This document shows, piece by piece, positions 7,492-15,851 of a stretch of DNA of 31,271 nt (positions within the stretch are counted from its first letter, which is position 1; every line of letters starts with the position of its first letter). The notes below the pieces were generated by a model. It saw nothing but the letters and a program-made list of their open reading frames with translations, searched no databases and had not been told where the DNA came from. Origin of the DNA: CAZDAM01 sp964503595 (GTDB lineage Bacteria; Muiribacteriota; UBA6191); assembly GCA_964503595.1 (NCBI GenBank), contig CAZDAM010000030.1, positions 1 to 31,271 on the forward strand, in the 5' to 3' direction. The position numbers and the translations under genes were made by a program.

Positions 7492-7515
7492 TGACAAATA
7501 GCAAATATTTTGTCA
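7492..7515. promoter_or_regulatory. Operator-like palindrome
   Basis: TGACAAA (7492-7498) and TTTGTCA (7509-7515) are perfect 7-base arms separated by ten AT-rich bases, so the centres are about 1.5-2 helical turns apart, as in dimeric repressor sites. A possible weak promoter (TTAACA 7480-7485, 17 bases, AAATAT 7503-7508) overlaps it. A regulatory role is an inference. Confidence 0.45.
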
Positions 7516-7600
7516 TGTGACTTGCGCTTCCCGAAAAGATTGTTTGTTTTTGTCCCTCAAAGAACTCAGAGGTCAATGAATTCTGCCGATGAAAAGATGC

Positions 7601-7610
7601 GGAGGTGATC
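7601..7610 (+). promoter_or_regulatory. Near-ideal Shine-Dalgarno site for the 61-codon ORF
   Basis: GGAGGTGATC at 7601-7610 is complementary over ten bases to the conserved 3' end of 16S rRNA. The GGAGG core is 7 bases from ATG 7613. Such extended pairing is rare by chance and is the main reason for believing the small ORF is translated. Confidence 0.75.
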
Positions 7611-7612
7611 AA

Positions 7613-7798
7613 ATGCAAATCGATGGTGTCATGCAGGCCGTAATGGAAGTGATTCGGGTTCGCACGGAATTCTTTGCCATGATTGGCCGTGAGAGTCGTA
7701 CCCAGAGCCTGGAAGAACCCCGGGAAATCAAAACAGAACCGGGTATGGCAGTTTCAGGCGAGCCCAGGACCGGTCTGAAACTCGATCGCCGGATCTGA
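7613..7798 (+). CDS. Small protein of unknown function (61 aa)
   Basis: I do not recognise this protein. ATG 7613 sits behind the ten-base Shine-Dalgarno site. An upstream in-frame ATG at 7589 has none. The product begins MQIDGVMQAVMEVIRVRTEF, an amphipathic helix with alternating hydrophobic residues, followed by a polar Glu/Arg/Pro-rich tail ending in LKLDRRI. There is no signal peptide, membrane helix or cysteine. The N-terminal helix could be an interaction or dimerisation element. It lies 57 bases upstream of malQ, which has its own promoter in the gap. The long AT-rich leader with a palindrome suggests regulated expression. Confidence 0.6.
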   Translation: MQIDGVMQAVMEVIRVRTEFFAMIGRESRTQSLEEPREIKTEPGMAVSGEPRTGLKLDRRI

Positions 7799-7805
7799 TT
7801 CAGCG

Positions 7806-7834
7806 TTTACGCCCGGGGGAGGCTTTGCTATCAT
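7806..7834 (+). promoter_or_regulatory. Predicted malQ promoter
   Basis: TTTACG (7806-7811), a 17-base spacer and TATCAT (7829-7834, five of six consensus bases). Transcription would begin near 7841, leaving a short leader that contains the GAGGTG ribosome site. Confidence 0.65.
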
Positions 7835-7855
7835 CTTACTTCTGCGAGGTGATTG

Positions 7856-9316
7856 ATGGCAAAAGAAGTTGGCGTAATGACTCCCTTGTTTTCCCTCCCC
7901 GGGGATTATGGTATTGGCGATGTGGATTCCCTGTATCGCTTTGTAGAGATTCTGAACGGGACGGGAGTGAGTATCGTCCAGCTCCTTCCCATGAATGCTC
8001 TCATGGGGGCCGAGACCTCTCCCTACTCCAGTATCAGCGCTTTTGCCCTGCATCCGCTTTATATATCTCTGCGCCGACTCCCAATCAGGGTTGAGGTTCC
8101 CGCTGGGGTTTCTTCCGAAGACCGAGTGGATTATCAGGGGGCCTATGCCATTAAATCTGAAATTTTACGCAAAGGCTATGCTGCCTTTCTTCTGGAAGGC
8201 TCCAAAGCCCTCTTGCGCCGCTTTGAAGATTTCTGCCAACAGGAAAAAGAATGGCTTGATGAATACGCTCTGTTCCATGCTCTTGCCGAGCACCATAAAA
8301 AAGCATTCTGGGATTGGGAAGAATCCGAGCAGAATCCTGAAACTGCCGGAATTTTTGAGGAAGAACACCCATCTGAGGTGAATTTCTGGCGATGGCAGCA
8401 GTGGGTTCTTTTTGAGCAATGGCAGGAGCTCAAGTCCTTTGCTCACGAAAAAGGCATCCGCTTCATGGGAGACCTGCCGCTTTACGTATCCCGCAATTCC
8501 TCGGATTACTGGGCTCGCCCGGAAATTTTCAAGAAAGGTGTGCATGCTGGGGTTCCGCCGGATATGTATAGTGAAGACGGTCAGGACTGGGGAAACCCCA
8601 TTTACAACTGGCCCGTCATGAAAAAGCGCAACTTCAGCTGGTGGAAGAGGCGTATGGAGTGGCTGGTCAAATTCTTTCACCTTATCCGCATCGATCATAT
8701 CCGGGGGATGTATTCCTACTGGGAAGTTCCGGATGGCAAGCTTCCGAAAGAAGTCAGAGAATGGACTCCCGGACCCAAGAAAGACGTGATTGATGCCCTT
8801 AAGACCAGCGGCATTGAGCTGATCGGCGAAGATCTTGGCGACATTCCCCCAGAGGTGGATGAATGGATGGAAGAGATTGATGTACCGGGTTACCGGGTTC
8901 TTCTGTTCGGCTGGGGCAGTTATCAGAGTGAGAAATATCGTTGGCCTGAACATTATCCGGTCCAGTCTCTGGCCTGTACTTCCACTCATGACTCCGAATC
9001 CTTTGTTCAGTTTCTGGAAATGCAGACCGAAGAGCATCTGTTTGAGATGGCTTCCTGGCTTGGTTTTCAGAAGGGAGACGAATTTACGCTGGAAGATTTG
9101 AGGATTGGGGCAATCAGAAAGCTTCTGAGGAGTCCCAGTCGTTATGTCATTCTGCCGCTTCAGGATATTCTGGGCCTGGGTATTCGGGTCAATCTTCCCG
9201 GAAGTGTCGGTGATGAGAACTGGTCAGCAGTCATTCCTTTGGGTAGGACAGAATTGGATGCCCTGGATGAATTTGTGGCCATTCTGAAGGAAGAAAGATG
9301 CGTGTCCGGCTCCTGA
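7856..9316 (+). CDS. malQ: 4-alpha-glucanotransferase (amylomaltase, GH77)
   Basis: A 486-residue protein of normal bacterial amylomaltase length. ATG 7856 is used rather than the TTG at 7853 because GAGGTG (7846-7851) is correctly spaced. Family blocks are present in order: the N-terminal SIVQLLPMNALMGAETSPYSSISAFALHPLYI, MGDLPLYVSRNSSDYWARPEIF, GVPPDMYSEDGQDWGNPIYNW, the nucleophile Asp280 in IRIDHIRG, the acid/base Glu325 in GEDLGDIP, and Asp379 in STHDSES. The enzyme transfers alpha-1,4-glucan segments between maltodextrins or glycogen-derived chains in the cytoplasm. No glycogen or maltose genes flank it. The next gene starts one base after its stop. Confidence 0.96.
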   Translation: MAKEVGVMTPLFSLPGDYGIGDVDSLYRFVEILNGTGVSIVQLLPMNALMGAETSPYSSISAFALHPLYISLRRLPIRVEVPAGVSSEDRVDYQGAYAIKSEILRKGYAAFLLEGSKALLRRFEDFCQQEKEWLDEYALFHALAEHHKKAFWDWEESEQNPETAGIFEEEHPSEVNFWRWQQWVLFEQWQELKSFAHEKGIRFMGDLPLYVSRNSSDYWARPEIFKKGVHAGVPPDMYSEDGQDWGNPIYNWPVMKKRNFSWWKRRMEWLVKFFHLIRIDHIRGMYSYWEVPDGKLPKEVREWTPGPKKDVIDALKTSGIELIGEDLGDIPPEVDEWMEEIDVPGYRVLLFGWGSYQSEKYRWPEHYPVQSLACTSTHDSESFVQFLEMQTEEHLFEMASWLGFQKGDEFTLEDLRIGAIRKLLRSPSRYVILPLQDILGLGIRVNLPGSVGDENWSAVIPLGRTELDALDEFVAILKEERCVSGS

Positions 9317-9317
9317 T

Positions 9318-9863
9318 ATGGATGTCATCATCCTCGCCATTCTTCTGATCAGTGCCTTTGGAGGTGCGTTCAAGGGCCCCCACCGAATTCTGGGGGGATG
9401 GCTGGGCTGGATTCTGGGGCTGCCTCTTTTGTCATGGCTTCATCCCCTGGCGATTTCCCTGAGCTGGCATCAGGCGGAAATCCTTTTTGCTGTGCGATAT
9501 TTCTGGTGGCCTCTTGGTCTGTTTGCCTGTTCGGGTCTCGGGAGCCTTCTGGGTCAGGGAATGGATCGTTCTCTGGCTCAGACCCATTCCCGCGGTGCCG
9601 TAATGTTTCTGGGAGCTGTTCTGGCCTCCGGAGCCGGTCTGATTGGAATTTTTCTCAGCCTGGTTATTCTGGAGCCGGTTCTTGTAAGGGTGCCTCTTCA
9701 GGTTGTTGCGGATTCCCGTTTTCTTGGCCTTGCATCCGAACTTCGCCTGACGAATCCCAATCTGGACCGCAGTCTGGAATCCTTTACCGGACTTCGGGCT
9801 TTGAGTCACAAGCTGGATTCCATGAAGGGCTCTGGCCGTGATTTGCAATGGATTGAGAATTAA
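9318..9863 (+). CDS. CvpA-like membrane protein
   Basis: A 181-residue protein with about four hydrophobic segments in the first 120 residues, followed by a polar, probably cytoplasmic tail. The opening MDVIILAILLISAFGGAFKG resembles the CvpA/colicin V production family (typically D-x-x-I...G..KG, four helices). The rest is too divergent for a firm call. ATG 9318 starts one base after the malQ stop, so it is probably translated from the malQ transcript. Its stop overlaps the end of the convergent 60-residue gene by four bases. Confidence 0.6.
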   Translation: MDVIILAILLISAFGGAFKGPHRILGGWLGWILGLPLLSWLHPLAISLSWHQAEILFAVRYFWWPLGLFACSGLGSLLGQGMDRSLAQTHSRGAVMFLGAVLASGAGLIGIFLSLVILEPVLVRVPLQVVADSRFLGLASELRLTNPNLDRSLESFTGLRALSHKLDSMKGSGRDLQWIEN

Positions 9864-10042
9864 ATTCTGAGATAGTGCTCCAGAAGTCGGGCAGTCAGAA
9901 TGATACCGAGACCAACAGGCACATAGACAGCGTAATTCATGGGGTTTACAATGATCCAGATCAGAATGAAGGCATAAAGCGAATCCCTGACCTTCTTGAA
10001 GTTTTCCCGAAATTCTTCCTGTTTTGACGTACGCCAGCTCAT
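9860..10042 (-). CDS. Small membrane protein (60 aa), 2TM-domain-like
   Basis: A 60-residue protein: a charged amphipathic N-terminus (about 1-20), then hydrophobic segments at about 22-33 and 36-54 separated by NP, ending LLEHYLRI. The layout FKKVRDSLYAFILIWIIVNP is reminiscent of small 2TM-domain proteins, but the match is weak. AAGGA lies 5 bases before ATG 10042, supporting translation. It converges with the CvpA-like gene and diverges from topoisomerase III. Function is unknown; it is probably an inner-membrane protein. Confidence 0.65.
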   Translation of the reverse strand: MSWRTSKQEEFRENFKKVRDSLYAFILIWIIVNPMNYAVYVPVGLGIILTARLLEHYLRI

Positions 10043-10073
10043 GGTTCCTTTTTACATTGTAGCAAAAAAATGG

Positions 10074-10103
10074 TTGGCCTGTCTGAACCCGCTTTGTTAC
10101 AGT
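10074..10103 (+). promoter_or_regulatory. Predicted topB promoter (extended -10)
   Basis: TTGGCC (10074-10079), 18-base spacer and TACAGT (10098-10103) preceded by TGT, forming an extended -10. It is moderately matched and is the only candidate in the gap between the divergent small membrane gene and topB. Confidence 0.5.
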
Positions 10104-10137
10104 GAGCCCTGATTGACCCTTCCCTGGCAGGTTGTAC

Positions 10138-12696
10138 ATGATGAAGAAACTGGTAATAGCCGAGAAGAAGAGCGTAGCGGAAGATATCTGTAAGGCTCTT
10201 GGTATCAAGGGTAAAGAGGCAGGTTATTTTGAAGGAGACAGTTATGTGATCTCCTGGGCCATCGGCCATCTTCTGGAACTGATGGACCCTGAAGATATCG
10301 ACAAGAAATACAAGGCCTGGCTCCTGAAGGATCTTCCTATTCTTCCGGGCGAGTTCGATCTGAAGGTGATTTCCCGCACCAGAGATCAGTTTTCCGTTCT
10401 CAAGAAGCTTTTGAAGCGCAAGGATGTGGATGGAGTGGTCAATGCCTGTGACGCCGGGCGTGAAGGGGAGCTGATTTTCCGCACGATTGTGGATAAGGAA
10501 AAATCCAGGCTGCCGGTTCAGAGGCTGTGGCTCTCTTCCATGACCAAAGATGCCATTCGTCGTGGTTTTGAAGAAGAACTGCGTGATGGAGCCGAATTTG
10601 AGGGTCTGGCCGATGCGGCCCGTTCCCGTTCGGAATCTGACTGGCTGATTGGAATCAATGGTACCCGTGCCGTGACTAAGCGCTTGCAGTCCCGTTTTAA
10701 CCGCACGGTATTTTCCGTGGGTCGGGTTCAGACTCCTACTCTGGGGATGCTGGTGGATAGGGAGCTTGAAATTCTGACTCATGTGCCTCGCCCTTACTGG
10801 AAATTTGAGGGTGAATTCGACGCCGGAGATCATGTTTACAAGGGAACTTTACAGCTTTCTGAAGGGGATCGGGAGAACCACGAGAAGATTTTTGATGCCA
10901 AGAAGGCCCGTGAAATCGCTGAAGCCCTAAGTGCTTTCCGAGGAACTGCAAAGGCTTCGGAAACTCGCAAGAAATCACTGCAGAAACCCTATCCTCTTTA
11001 CGATCTGACTTCCCTTCAAAGGGATGCAGCCAATCGTTTTGGCATGTCGGCCATGCGTACGCTTTCTGCCGCTCAAAGACTTTACGAGCGTGAAAAAGTG
11101 CTGACCTATCCGCGTACAGATTCCCGCCACCTTCCTGAAGATTATAAACCGATTGTGGATGATGTCCTGAAATCCCTGAGTCGGCATGGCTCCTATGGTC
11201 CGCATGCAAAACGGGTCCTGAACAAGGTTTCAGCAGGAGACAAGAGGATTTTTGATAACAAGAAAATCTCGGATCACTTTGCCATCATTCCTACCGGAGA
11301 AATGCCCAAGAAACAGCTTGAAGGGGATGATGCCCGTATTTTTGATCTGGTGGTAAAAAGACTTCTGGCCATTTTTCATCCCCCGGCAGAATACGAGGTG
11401 GTGGATCGGATAACAGATGTCAAAGACTGTCAGTTTCGTTCCCGTGGTCGCTTTCTTCGGGTGCCTGGCTGGGTTGAGGTTTACGGAAAAGAAGATGAGG
11501 AAGAGGCTCTGCCTCCGCTGAAGTCGCCGGAAGTGAAACTCAGTGGTTACTCGGAAGAAGAGCTTCAGACCAAGCCGCCTTCCCGCATCGGGGAGGCCCG
11601 TCTTTTAAGTCTTATGGAATCGGCCGGCAAGGAACTTAAGGATGAAGAGCTCTATGAGGCGATGGAAGGCAAGGGAATTGGAACGCCGGCAACCCGGGCA
11701 GACATCATTGAAAACCTGATTCAGAAAGAATACGTGGTTCGTACCGGAAGTGCCCTGAAGGCAACTGCAAAGGCGATTCGTCTGATGGATGTCTTAAGAA
11801 GGGTCCAGGTCCGGCGTCTTTCTTCTGTGGAGCTCACTGCTGAAATGGAGGCCAGGCTTAAGGATGTTGAGCGTGGTCAGGTCACCCGTAAGGACTTCAT
11901 GAAGGAAATTGAAGAATACGTTACCGAGGTGATCTCCCAGGTAAAGGACTTTGATTACGATCAGATCTATGCGGATTCTGCTGTGGTCGGAAGTTGCCCG
12001 CTCTGCTCGGCAGATATCCGGGAGAACCTCTGGGGATATGCCTGTGAGAAGTCCTCTGGTGAGGAGCCTTCGTGCACCTTCCGCATGATGAAGGAGTATT
12101 CCGGTCGCTATATGCATCCTCAGAGGATTCAGGACTTTTTGAGTCAGAGGGAGTCTGGAGAGGAAAAATTCCTCTTTTTGGATGGCAAGGAATTCACCGG
12201 CAAACTGGTTCTGGGGAAAGATTGCAAGGTCGAAGTCCTTCAGAAGCAGGAAGATGGAAGCTTTATCTCCACCCGGACAAAAACGGTAAAGGAATTGCAG
12301 GAAGAAGAAGAATTCCTGTCCGAAGAAAAGATTTCAAGCGAATACATGGATCAGGAAGGGACCTTTCGGGTGAGCTCCCAAGCCTTTTATTTTGAGGTTC
12401 CCAAGTTTCCCAAGGCACTGGGAAAAAAGCCTCCCAAGGCTGTGGAACCTTTTGTTGGTCGTCTGCCCAATGAAGTCTGTCAGCGTCCGATTACTCAGGA
12501 AGAGGCCAAGGAATTTTTCCTGAAAGGAAAGACCTCCTTGCTACGGGCTTTCATCAGTAAGCGGGGCAAGCCTTTCAATGCCTTTCTGTATGTAAAATCC
12601 AATGGAAAATATGGCTTTGAATTCGAGCCAAGAGCACGGAAAGGCACAAAAGGAGCGGGGGAAACATCTGCTGAAGAAAAAGCAGCTGAAGCTTAA
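10138..12696 (+). CDS. topB: DNA topoisomerase III (type IA)
   Basis: A 852-residue protein. ATG 10138 or 10141 is chosen (GGCAGG just upstream) over the TTG at 10132. The N-terminal Toprim domain opens KKLVIAEKKSVAEDICKALG and contains NACDAGREGELIF (Asp105), the CDAGREGE form typical of topoisomerase III. The catalytic tyrosine is Tyr324 in TYPRTDSRHLP. A GIGTPATRADIIENL block follows. After about residue 620 there is a cysteine-containing zinc-finger-like segment (CPLCSADI...CEKSSGEEPSC) and two glycine-rich repeats of the topoisomerase C-terminal (Toprim_Crpt) type: FLFLDGKEFTGKLVLGKD and ISKRGKPFNAFLYVKSNGKYGFEFEPR. It relaxes and decatenates single-stranded DNA, probably at recombination or replication intermediates. 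The 3' end overlaps the next gene. Confidence 0.95.
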   Translation: MMKKLVIAEKKSVAEDICKALGIKGKEAGYFEGDSYVISWAIGHLLELMDPEDIDKKYKAWLLKDLPILPGEFDLKVISRTRDQFSVLKKLLKRKDVDGVVNACDAGREGELIFRTIVDKEKSRLPVQRLWLSSMTKDAIRRGFEEELRDGAEFEGLADAARSRSESDWLIGINGTRAVTKRLQSRFNRTVFSVGRVQTPTLGMLVDRELEILTHVPRPYWKFEGEFDAGDHVYKGTLQLSEGDRENHEKIFDAKKAREIAEALSAFRGTAKASETRKKSLQKPYPLYDLTSLQRDAANRFGMSAMRTLSAAQRLYEREKVLTYPRTDSRHLPEDYKPIVDDVLKSLSRHGSYGPHAKRVLNKVSAGDKRIFDNKKISDHFAIIPTGEMPKKQLEGDDARIFDLVVKRLLAIFHPPAEYEVVDRITDVKDCQFRSRGRFLRVPGWVEVYGKEDEEEALPPLKSPEVKLSGYSEEELQTKPPSRIGEARLLSLMESAGKELKDEELYEAMEGKGIGTPATRADIIENLIQKEYVVRTGSALKATAKAIRLMDVLRRVQVRRLSSVELTAEMEARLKDVERGQVTRKDFMKEIEEYVTEVISQVKDFDYDQIYADSAVVGSCPLCSADIRENLWGYACEKSSGEEPSCTFRMMKEYSGRYMHPQRIQDFLSQRESGEEKFLFLDGKEFTGKLVLGKDCKVEVLQKQEDGSFISTRTKTVKELQEEEEFLSEEKISSEYMDQEGTFRVSSQAFYFEVPKFPKALGKKPPKAVEPFVGRLPNEVCQRPITQEEAKEFFLKGKTSLLRAFISKRGKPFNAFLYVKSNGKYGFEFEPRARKGTKGAGETSAEEKAAEA

Positions 12697-14509
12697 AAAA
12701 GCTTTTTTTGAGATCCCGCTTTATCCCCTTGGGGATGCCGTTTTTCGCTTGCGTGCTCAGAAAAACGGTTCTGAAGAAGATCTTCAGCTCTGGCTTTTCT
12801 GGTTGATTCATCAGCAAAAACCACATTGGCAATCTGCTCTTTATGCTCTGGGGGGAGTTTTGTCTTCCCCCCTCCTGACTCCTCCTTTGAGTCTTGTGCC
12901 TGAATCGAGACTTGGAATGCGGGTCTATCTGGATCCGATTCTGGATGTAAAGGATGGAAGGTCCCGGATTCTGGTCGTTTCCACGGATGATTTTTTGCGA
13001 TATGGAGGGGAATGCCCAAGGATTCTGACTGATTTTCATCGGATCTATGTGGTGGGAGATGCTCCGGAATGTACCTTTGGGTTGCAGAACCTCTTCCATG
13101 TTTTTCAGGCTGAATATGCCCCTCTTGAACAGGCGCTAAAATTTCATCAGGCCGGAGGGCGGCGGTTTTGCTATCTGGTAGGCGAAAGCTGCAATGTGGT
13201 TCTTGACGATTTTCCGTCCGGGCTTCATGGGGAGATTTTCCGGGGAGCTTTTTCCGAAGGTTTGGATGATGACTTTCTGCCTCTTCTGCTGGAAGGCTAC
13301 GATGCCTCAGTTCGGGATCTTCTAAGAACTTTTCTTCGGATTCAGTTTGTTGAAACACTCTGGATCTGGGAAAAAGCCCATGAACTCTGGAATCGTTTCG
13401 AGAAGTTTGCAGAAGTTAAGATTCCAGAGCTTTTCTGGCAGAAAATCGGGAGAGGCCTTTTGGAGCGTAATCCGGAGCCAGAGGAGAACCGGTCGGATTC
13501 CAGGCACTGGTATTTCAATCTTAGTGTGACTGATGCCTGCCAGTATCGCTGTCAGTTCTGTAACTGCTGGAAAAACCTCATGACTGAGGGTCTTAGGTTT
13601 GAGGAATGGAAGGAAATTCTGGTTCAGAATCAGGACTTTCTGATTGGAAAACGTCTTAATTTCGCCGGGGGCGAACCCTTCTTGAAGCGCTATACCGAAG
13701 AACTGATTCACCTTAGTGTCAGGATGGGTATTGAAGCTTCGGTGGCGACCAATGCAGGAGCCCTGACCCGGCAAAGAGCCCATCATCTGGCCCATAGCGG
13801 GGTGAGGCAGATTGGGATTTCTCTTGATGGGTTCTCGGAAAATCAGACTCGTTTGAGAGGTCGTCCAGAAGCTTTTGAAAAGGTTTTTGAGCTGATCAAC
13901 TGGATCCGTGAGGTTAATCCTGAAGTCAAAATCACGCTTTTATGTATTCTGATGCGGGATAACCTGGTGGAGATTCCAAGTCTGGTTCAGCTTGCCCATG
14001 ACCATGCGGGTGTGGACCAGATTCATTTCCAGGCTTTGTCCCGTCTGGAGCCAGCTGCAAATGGCTGGTGGGAAGCCGACCCGCAGTGGCCTGATCTGGA
14101 TGAGGTTCATAGAGTTCTGGACTTTCTGCTTCAATCTCAGAGAGAGGAAAGAAACCGGGGAATTCATCCGCTGACGATTGCCAATTCCTGGCAGCATCTT
14201 CTGGGTATGAAAAGATATTTCGCGAACCCACTGGGAGGAAAAGAGAAGGTCTGCACAATCGAACAGAGCGGATTCAGTATCTCCCCTGAGGGTGAACTGA
14301 AGCTCTGTCCTTTTCATGAGCCCCTGGGAAGTCTTAAAGCAGTCGGGGCAAAGGAGCTTTTGAGACAGGATTCGCCGGAATTTCAGAAGGCAGTCAAGAA
14401 AATCCGCTCCTGCGATCGGCTTGCCTGTCACGCACGCACCAACTGCACTTTTGAGACCGAAGGTATTCCAGGGCTTTATTCCGAGGTTTTTGAGGGTTCC
14501 AGCAGCTGA
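12602..14509 (+). CDS. Radical SAM protein with a large unrecognised N-terminal region and SPASM-like C-terminus
   Basis: A 635-residue protein if ATG 12602 is used. ATG 12611 or a later non-ATG start is possible because the first 95 bases overlap topB and no strong ribosome site is seen. Residues 1-300 match nothing I know: they contain strands such as SRILVVSTDDFLRYGG and FHRIYVVGDAP and a helical stretch around LLRTFLRIQFVETLWIWEKAHELW. The radical SAM core starts at about 303 with CQYRCQFC (Cys313, Cys317, Cys320), followed by FAGGEPFLK and ISLDGF. The C-terminus has SPASM-like auxiliary-cluster cysteines at 551, 569, 604, 609 and 615. Relatives modify peptides or proteins, but no precursor peptide is evident nearby. 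It overlaps dciA tail-to-tail by 34 bases. Confidence 0.85.
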   Translation: MENMALNSSQEHGKAQKERGKHLLKKKQLKLKKAFFEIPLYPLGDAVFRLRAQKNGSEEDLQLWLFWLIHQQKPHWQSALYALGGVLSSPLLTPPLSLVPESRLGMRVYLDPILDVKDGRSRILVVSTDDFLRYGGECPRILTDFHRIYVVGDAPECTFGLQNLFHVFQAEYAPLEQALKFHQAGGRRFCYLVGESCNVVLDDFPSGLHGEIFRGAFSEGLDDDFLPLLLEGYDASVRDLLRTFLRIQFVETLWIWEKAHELWNRFEKFAEVKIPELFWQKIGRGLLERNPEPEENRSDSRHWYFNLSVTDACQYRCQFCNCWKNLMTEGLRFEEWKEILVQNQDFLIGKRLNFAGGEPFLKRYTEELIHLSVRMGIEASVATNAGALTRQRAHHLAHSGVRQIGISLDGFSENQTRLRGRPEAFEKVFELINWIREVNPEVKITLLCILMRDNLVEIPSLVQLAHDHAGVDQIHFQALSRLEPAANGWWEADPQWPDLDEVHRVLDFLLQSQREERNRGIHPLTIANSWQHLLGMKRYFANPLGGKEKVCTIEQSGFSISPEGELKLCPFHEPLGSLKAVGAKELLRQDSPEFQKAVKKIRSCDRLACHARTNCTFETEGIPGLYSEVFEGSSS

Positions 14510-14964
14510 ATCAGAGCTTCCGCTTCGGCAGAAAAATTACGGGGGCCGGCGTCGCGATTCTTGCGGGCTTCGGCTTGGCTCTGGTAAGTACTTAAGAAGG
14601 GGCCGGCCCGAAAACGCATTCTTTCGACTCGAATCCGGGGGAGGCACTCCCTGAGGCGGCCCAGAAGCTCGGATTCGTAAAGGCTTGCCTGCTCCACCCA
14701 GAGTCCACTTGAGGCTTCCACCCATAAGGTCCGCCCCTGTATTCCCAGGGGGCGCAGATGACGAGCCAGCTGACGGCCACAGATCATAGGCCAGTGCCGG
14801 GCCAGAAGGTGAAAAAAACGCAGAATCTTGATTGAGCTCTCATCAAGGATCTGGCGTTCTTTGAGCCGTTTCAGGGATTCGGCAGAAACTCTGGAGGCGG
14901 AAGTAAATCCGGAAAAGGTCCGCCTTTGTTCCAGAATGGTTTTTTCGAGTTCTTCCAGCTTCAT
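14476..14964 (-). CDS. DciA-like (DUF721) protein
   Basis: A 162-residue protein. The DUF721/DciA core is visible at about residues 45-115: HWPMICGRQLARHLRPLGI, then GRTLWVEASSGLWVEQASLYESELL, then a segment ending RVERMRFRAG. This follows the family pattern of W..ivG..la.h..P, L.v.v.s..W...L, and i..irfr. DciA proteins help load the replicative helicase in bacteria lacking DnaC/DnaI. An N-terminal helix (EELEKTILEQRRTF) and a polar tail flank the core. Its ATG overlaps the stop of the upstream secreted-protein gene by four bases, so it is the last gene of an icd-led operon. An alternative is a DUF721 paralogue without helicase-loading function. Confidence 0.75.
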   Translation of the reverse strand: MKLEELEKTILEQRRTFSGFTSASRVSAESLKRLKERQILDESSIKILRFFHLLARHWPMICGRQLARHLRPLGIQGRTLWVEASSGLWVEQASLYESELLGRLRECLPRIRVERMRFRAGPFLSTYQSQAEARKNRDAGPRNFSAEAEALIQLLEPSKTSE

Positions 14965-15851
14965 TCAAACTCATCGGGCTGAGTATCGCTTACAATCATA
15001 ACCCGTCCTGCATGCATGACATAGCGTATCTCACGGCCATCCTGCCTGTAAATCAGGGTTTCCCGGCCTTTGGGGCCAGAGCGATGCACGGGGGTCCCCA
15101 GAATCAGTTCGGCCAGTTCCTGGGTCATGCCTTCCTGGACTCCATCACGGACTGCCCGTTCAAAATCTTCCTGGGTGAAGTTCAGCATTTCCCAGGGAGG
15201 TTTCAGAAAGCAGTGATGGCTTAAACCGTTGCTCACTGAATTTCGGTTGATTCCGGTAAAGCTGATCGGATAGAAGACTTCACGACCATCGGGAAGCTCC
15301 AGGCGGACACGCAGGGAAAATTCGGCTGAAGGAGGAGCGAGTTCTGCTCCCAGAGCCAGCATGGGCGTGAAGCGGGAGATCCGGACTTCTCTGATTTCCT
15401 GCTTGCGGTTCAAGGCGTAGACAATACCGGTTTTGGACCATACCTTGAGATTGGTATAGGCCTTGCGGGCCTCTTCCAGATCCTTATAGAAGACCAGTTC
15501 CTCAAAGACTTTGCTGACGGGGTTTTTGTGGCACCAGATCATGCGGCCATCGGCAAGTTTGAGGCGGGCCTTGTAACCATTGAGTTCTTCCAGGGATGCC
15601 AGCTGGCCGGAGAACAGATCCACCGGGATCTGAAACAGGGAGTTGTCCTGAAAAAAGCAGTGAGGGTAAAGGGCTTCGGCTGGGTGAGCCAGAGGTGCCA
15701 GCCAGAACCCGAGTCCGACCCACTGCTCTTCAGGCAGATTCAGATTCAGAAAAGGAGAAACCTCCCCTACAGGTTCCTCCCCCCAGAGGCCTGAGAGGAG
15801 GAACAGGGAAAGAAACAGATTAACCGTGCATTTCCGAATAACCACGGACAC
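14961..15851 (-). CDS. Secreted protein with a BamE/SmpA-like C-terminal segment
   Basis: A 296-residue protein with an N-terminal signal peptide (IRKCTVNLFLSLFLLSGLWG, cleavage probably before EEP). No ATG is available: a GTG at 15851, or a second one two codons on, is the likely start, overlapping the end of icd by about 32 bases. The body has several strand-turn motifs around ADGRMIWCHK and LPDGREVFYP. Near the C-terminus, LAELILGTPVHRSGPKG..TLIYRQDGREIRYVMHAGRVMIV follows the pattern of SmpA/BamE-type repeats (G-P...G...Y..g..i.f..g.v). A periplasmic or envelope role is likely. A true BamE would be much shorter and a lipoprotein, so I do not assign that name. Confidence 0.7.
   Translation of the reverse strand: MSVVIRKCTVNLFLSLFLLSGLWGEEPVGEVSPFLNLNLPEEQWVGLGFWLAPLAHPAEALYPHCFFQDNSLFQIPVDLFSGQLASLEELNGYKARLKLADGRMIWCHKNPVSKVFEELVFYKDLEEARKAYTNLKVWSKTGIVYALNRKQEIREVRISRFTPMLALGAELAPPSAEFSLRVRLELPDGREVFYPISFTGINRNSVSNGLSHHCFLKPPWEMLNFTQEDFERAVRDGVQEGMTQELAELILGTPVHRSGPKGRETLIYRQDGREIRYVMHAGRVMIVSDTQPDEFE

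Larger units (their letters stand above)
7221..7612. other. 392-base region with no confident gene
   Basis: Bases 7230-7430 are open in several minus-strand frames (for example 7217-7429 and 7021-7305). None gives a recognisable protein, and codon use looks like shadow translation of GC-rich DNA. Part could be the lost 5' end of the hydrolase-like gene. From about 7430 the sequence becomes AT-rich and holds a palindrome at 7492-7515 and a leader up to the 61-codon ORF at 7613. Confidence 0.5.
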
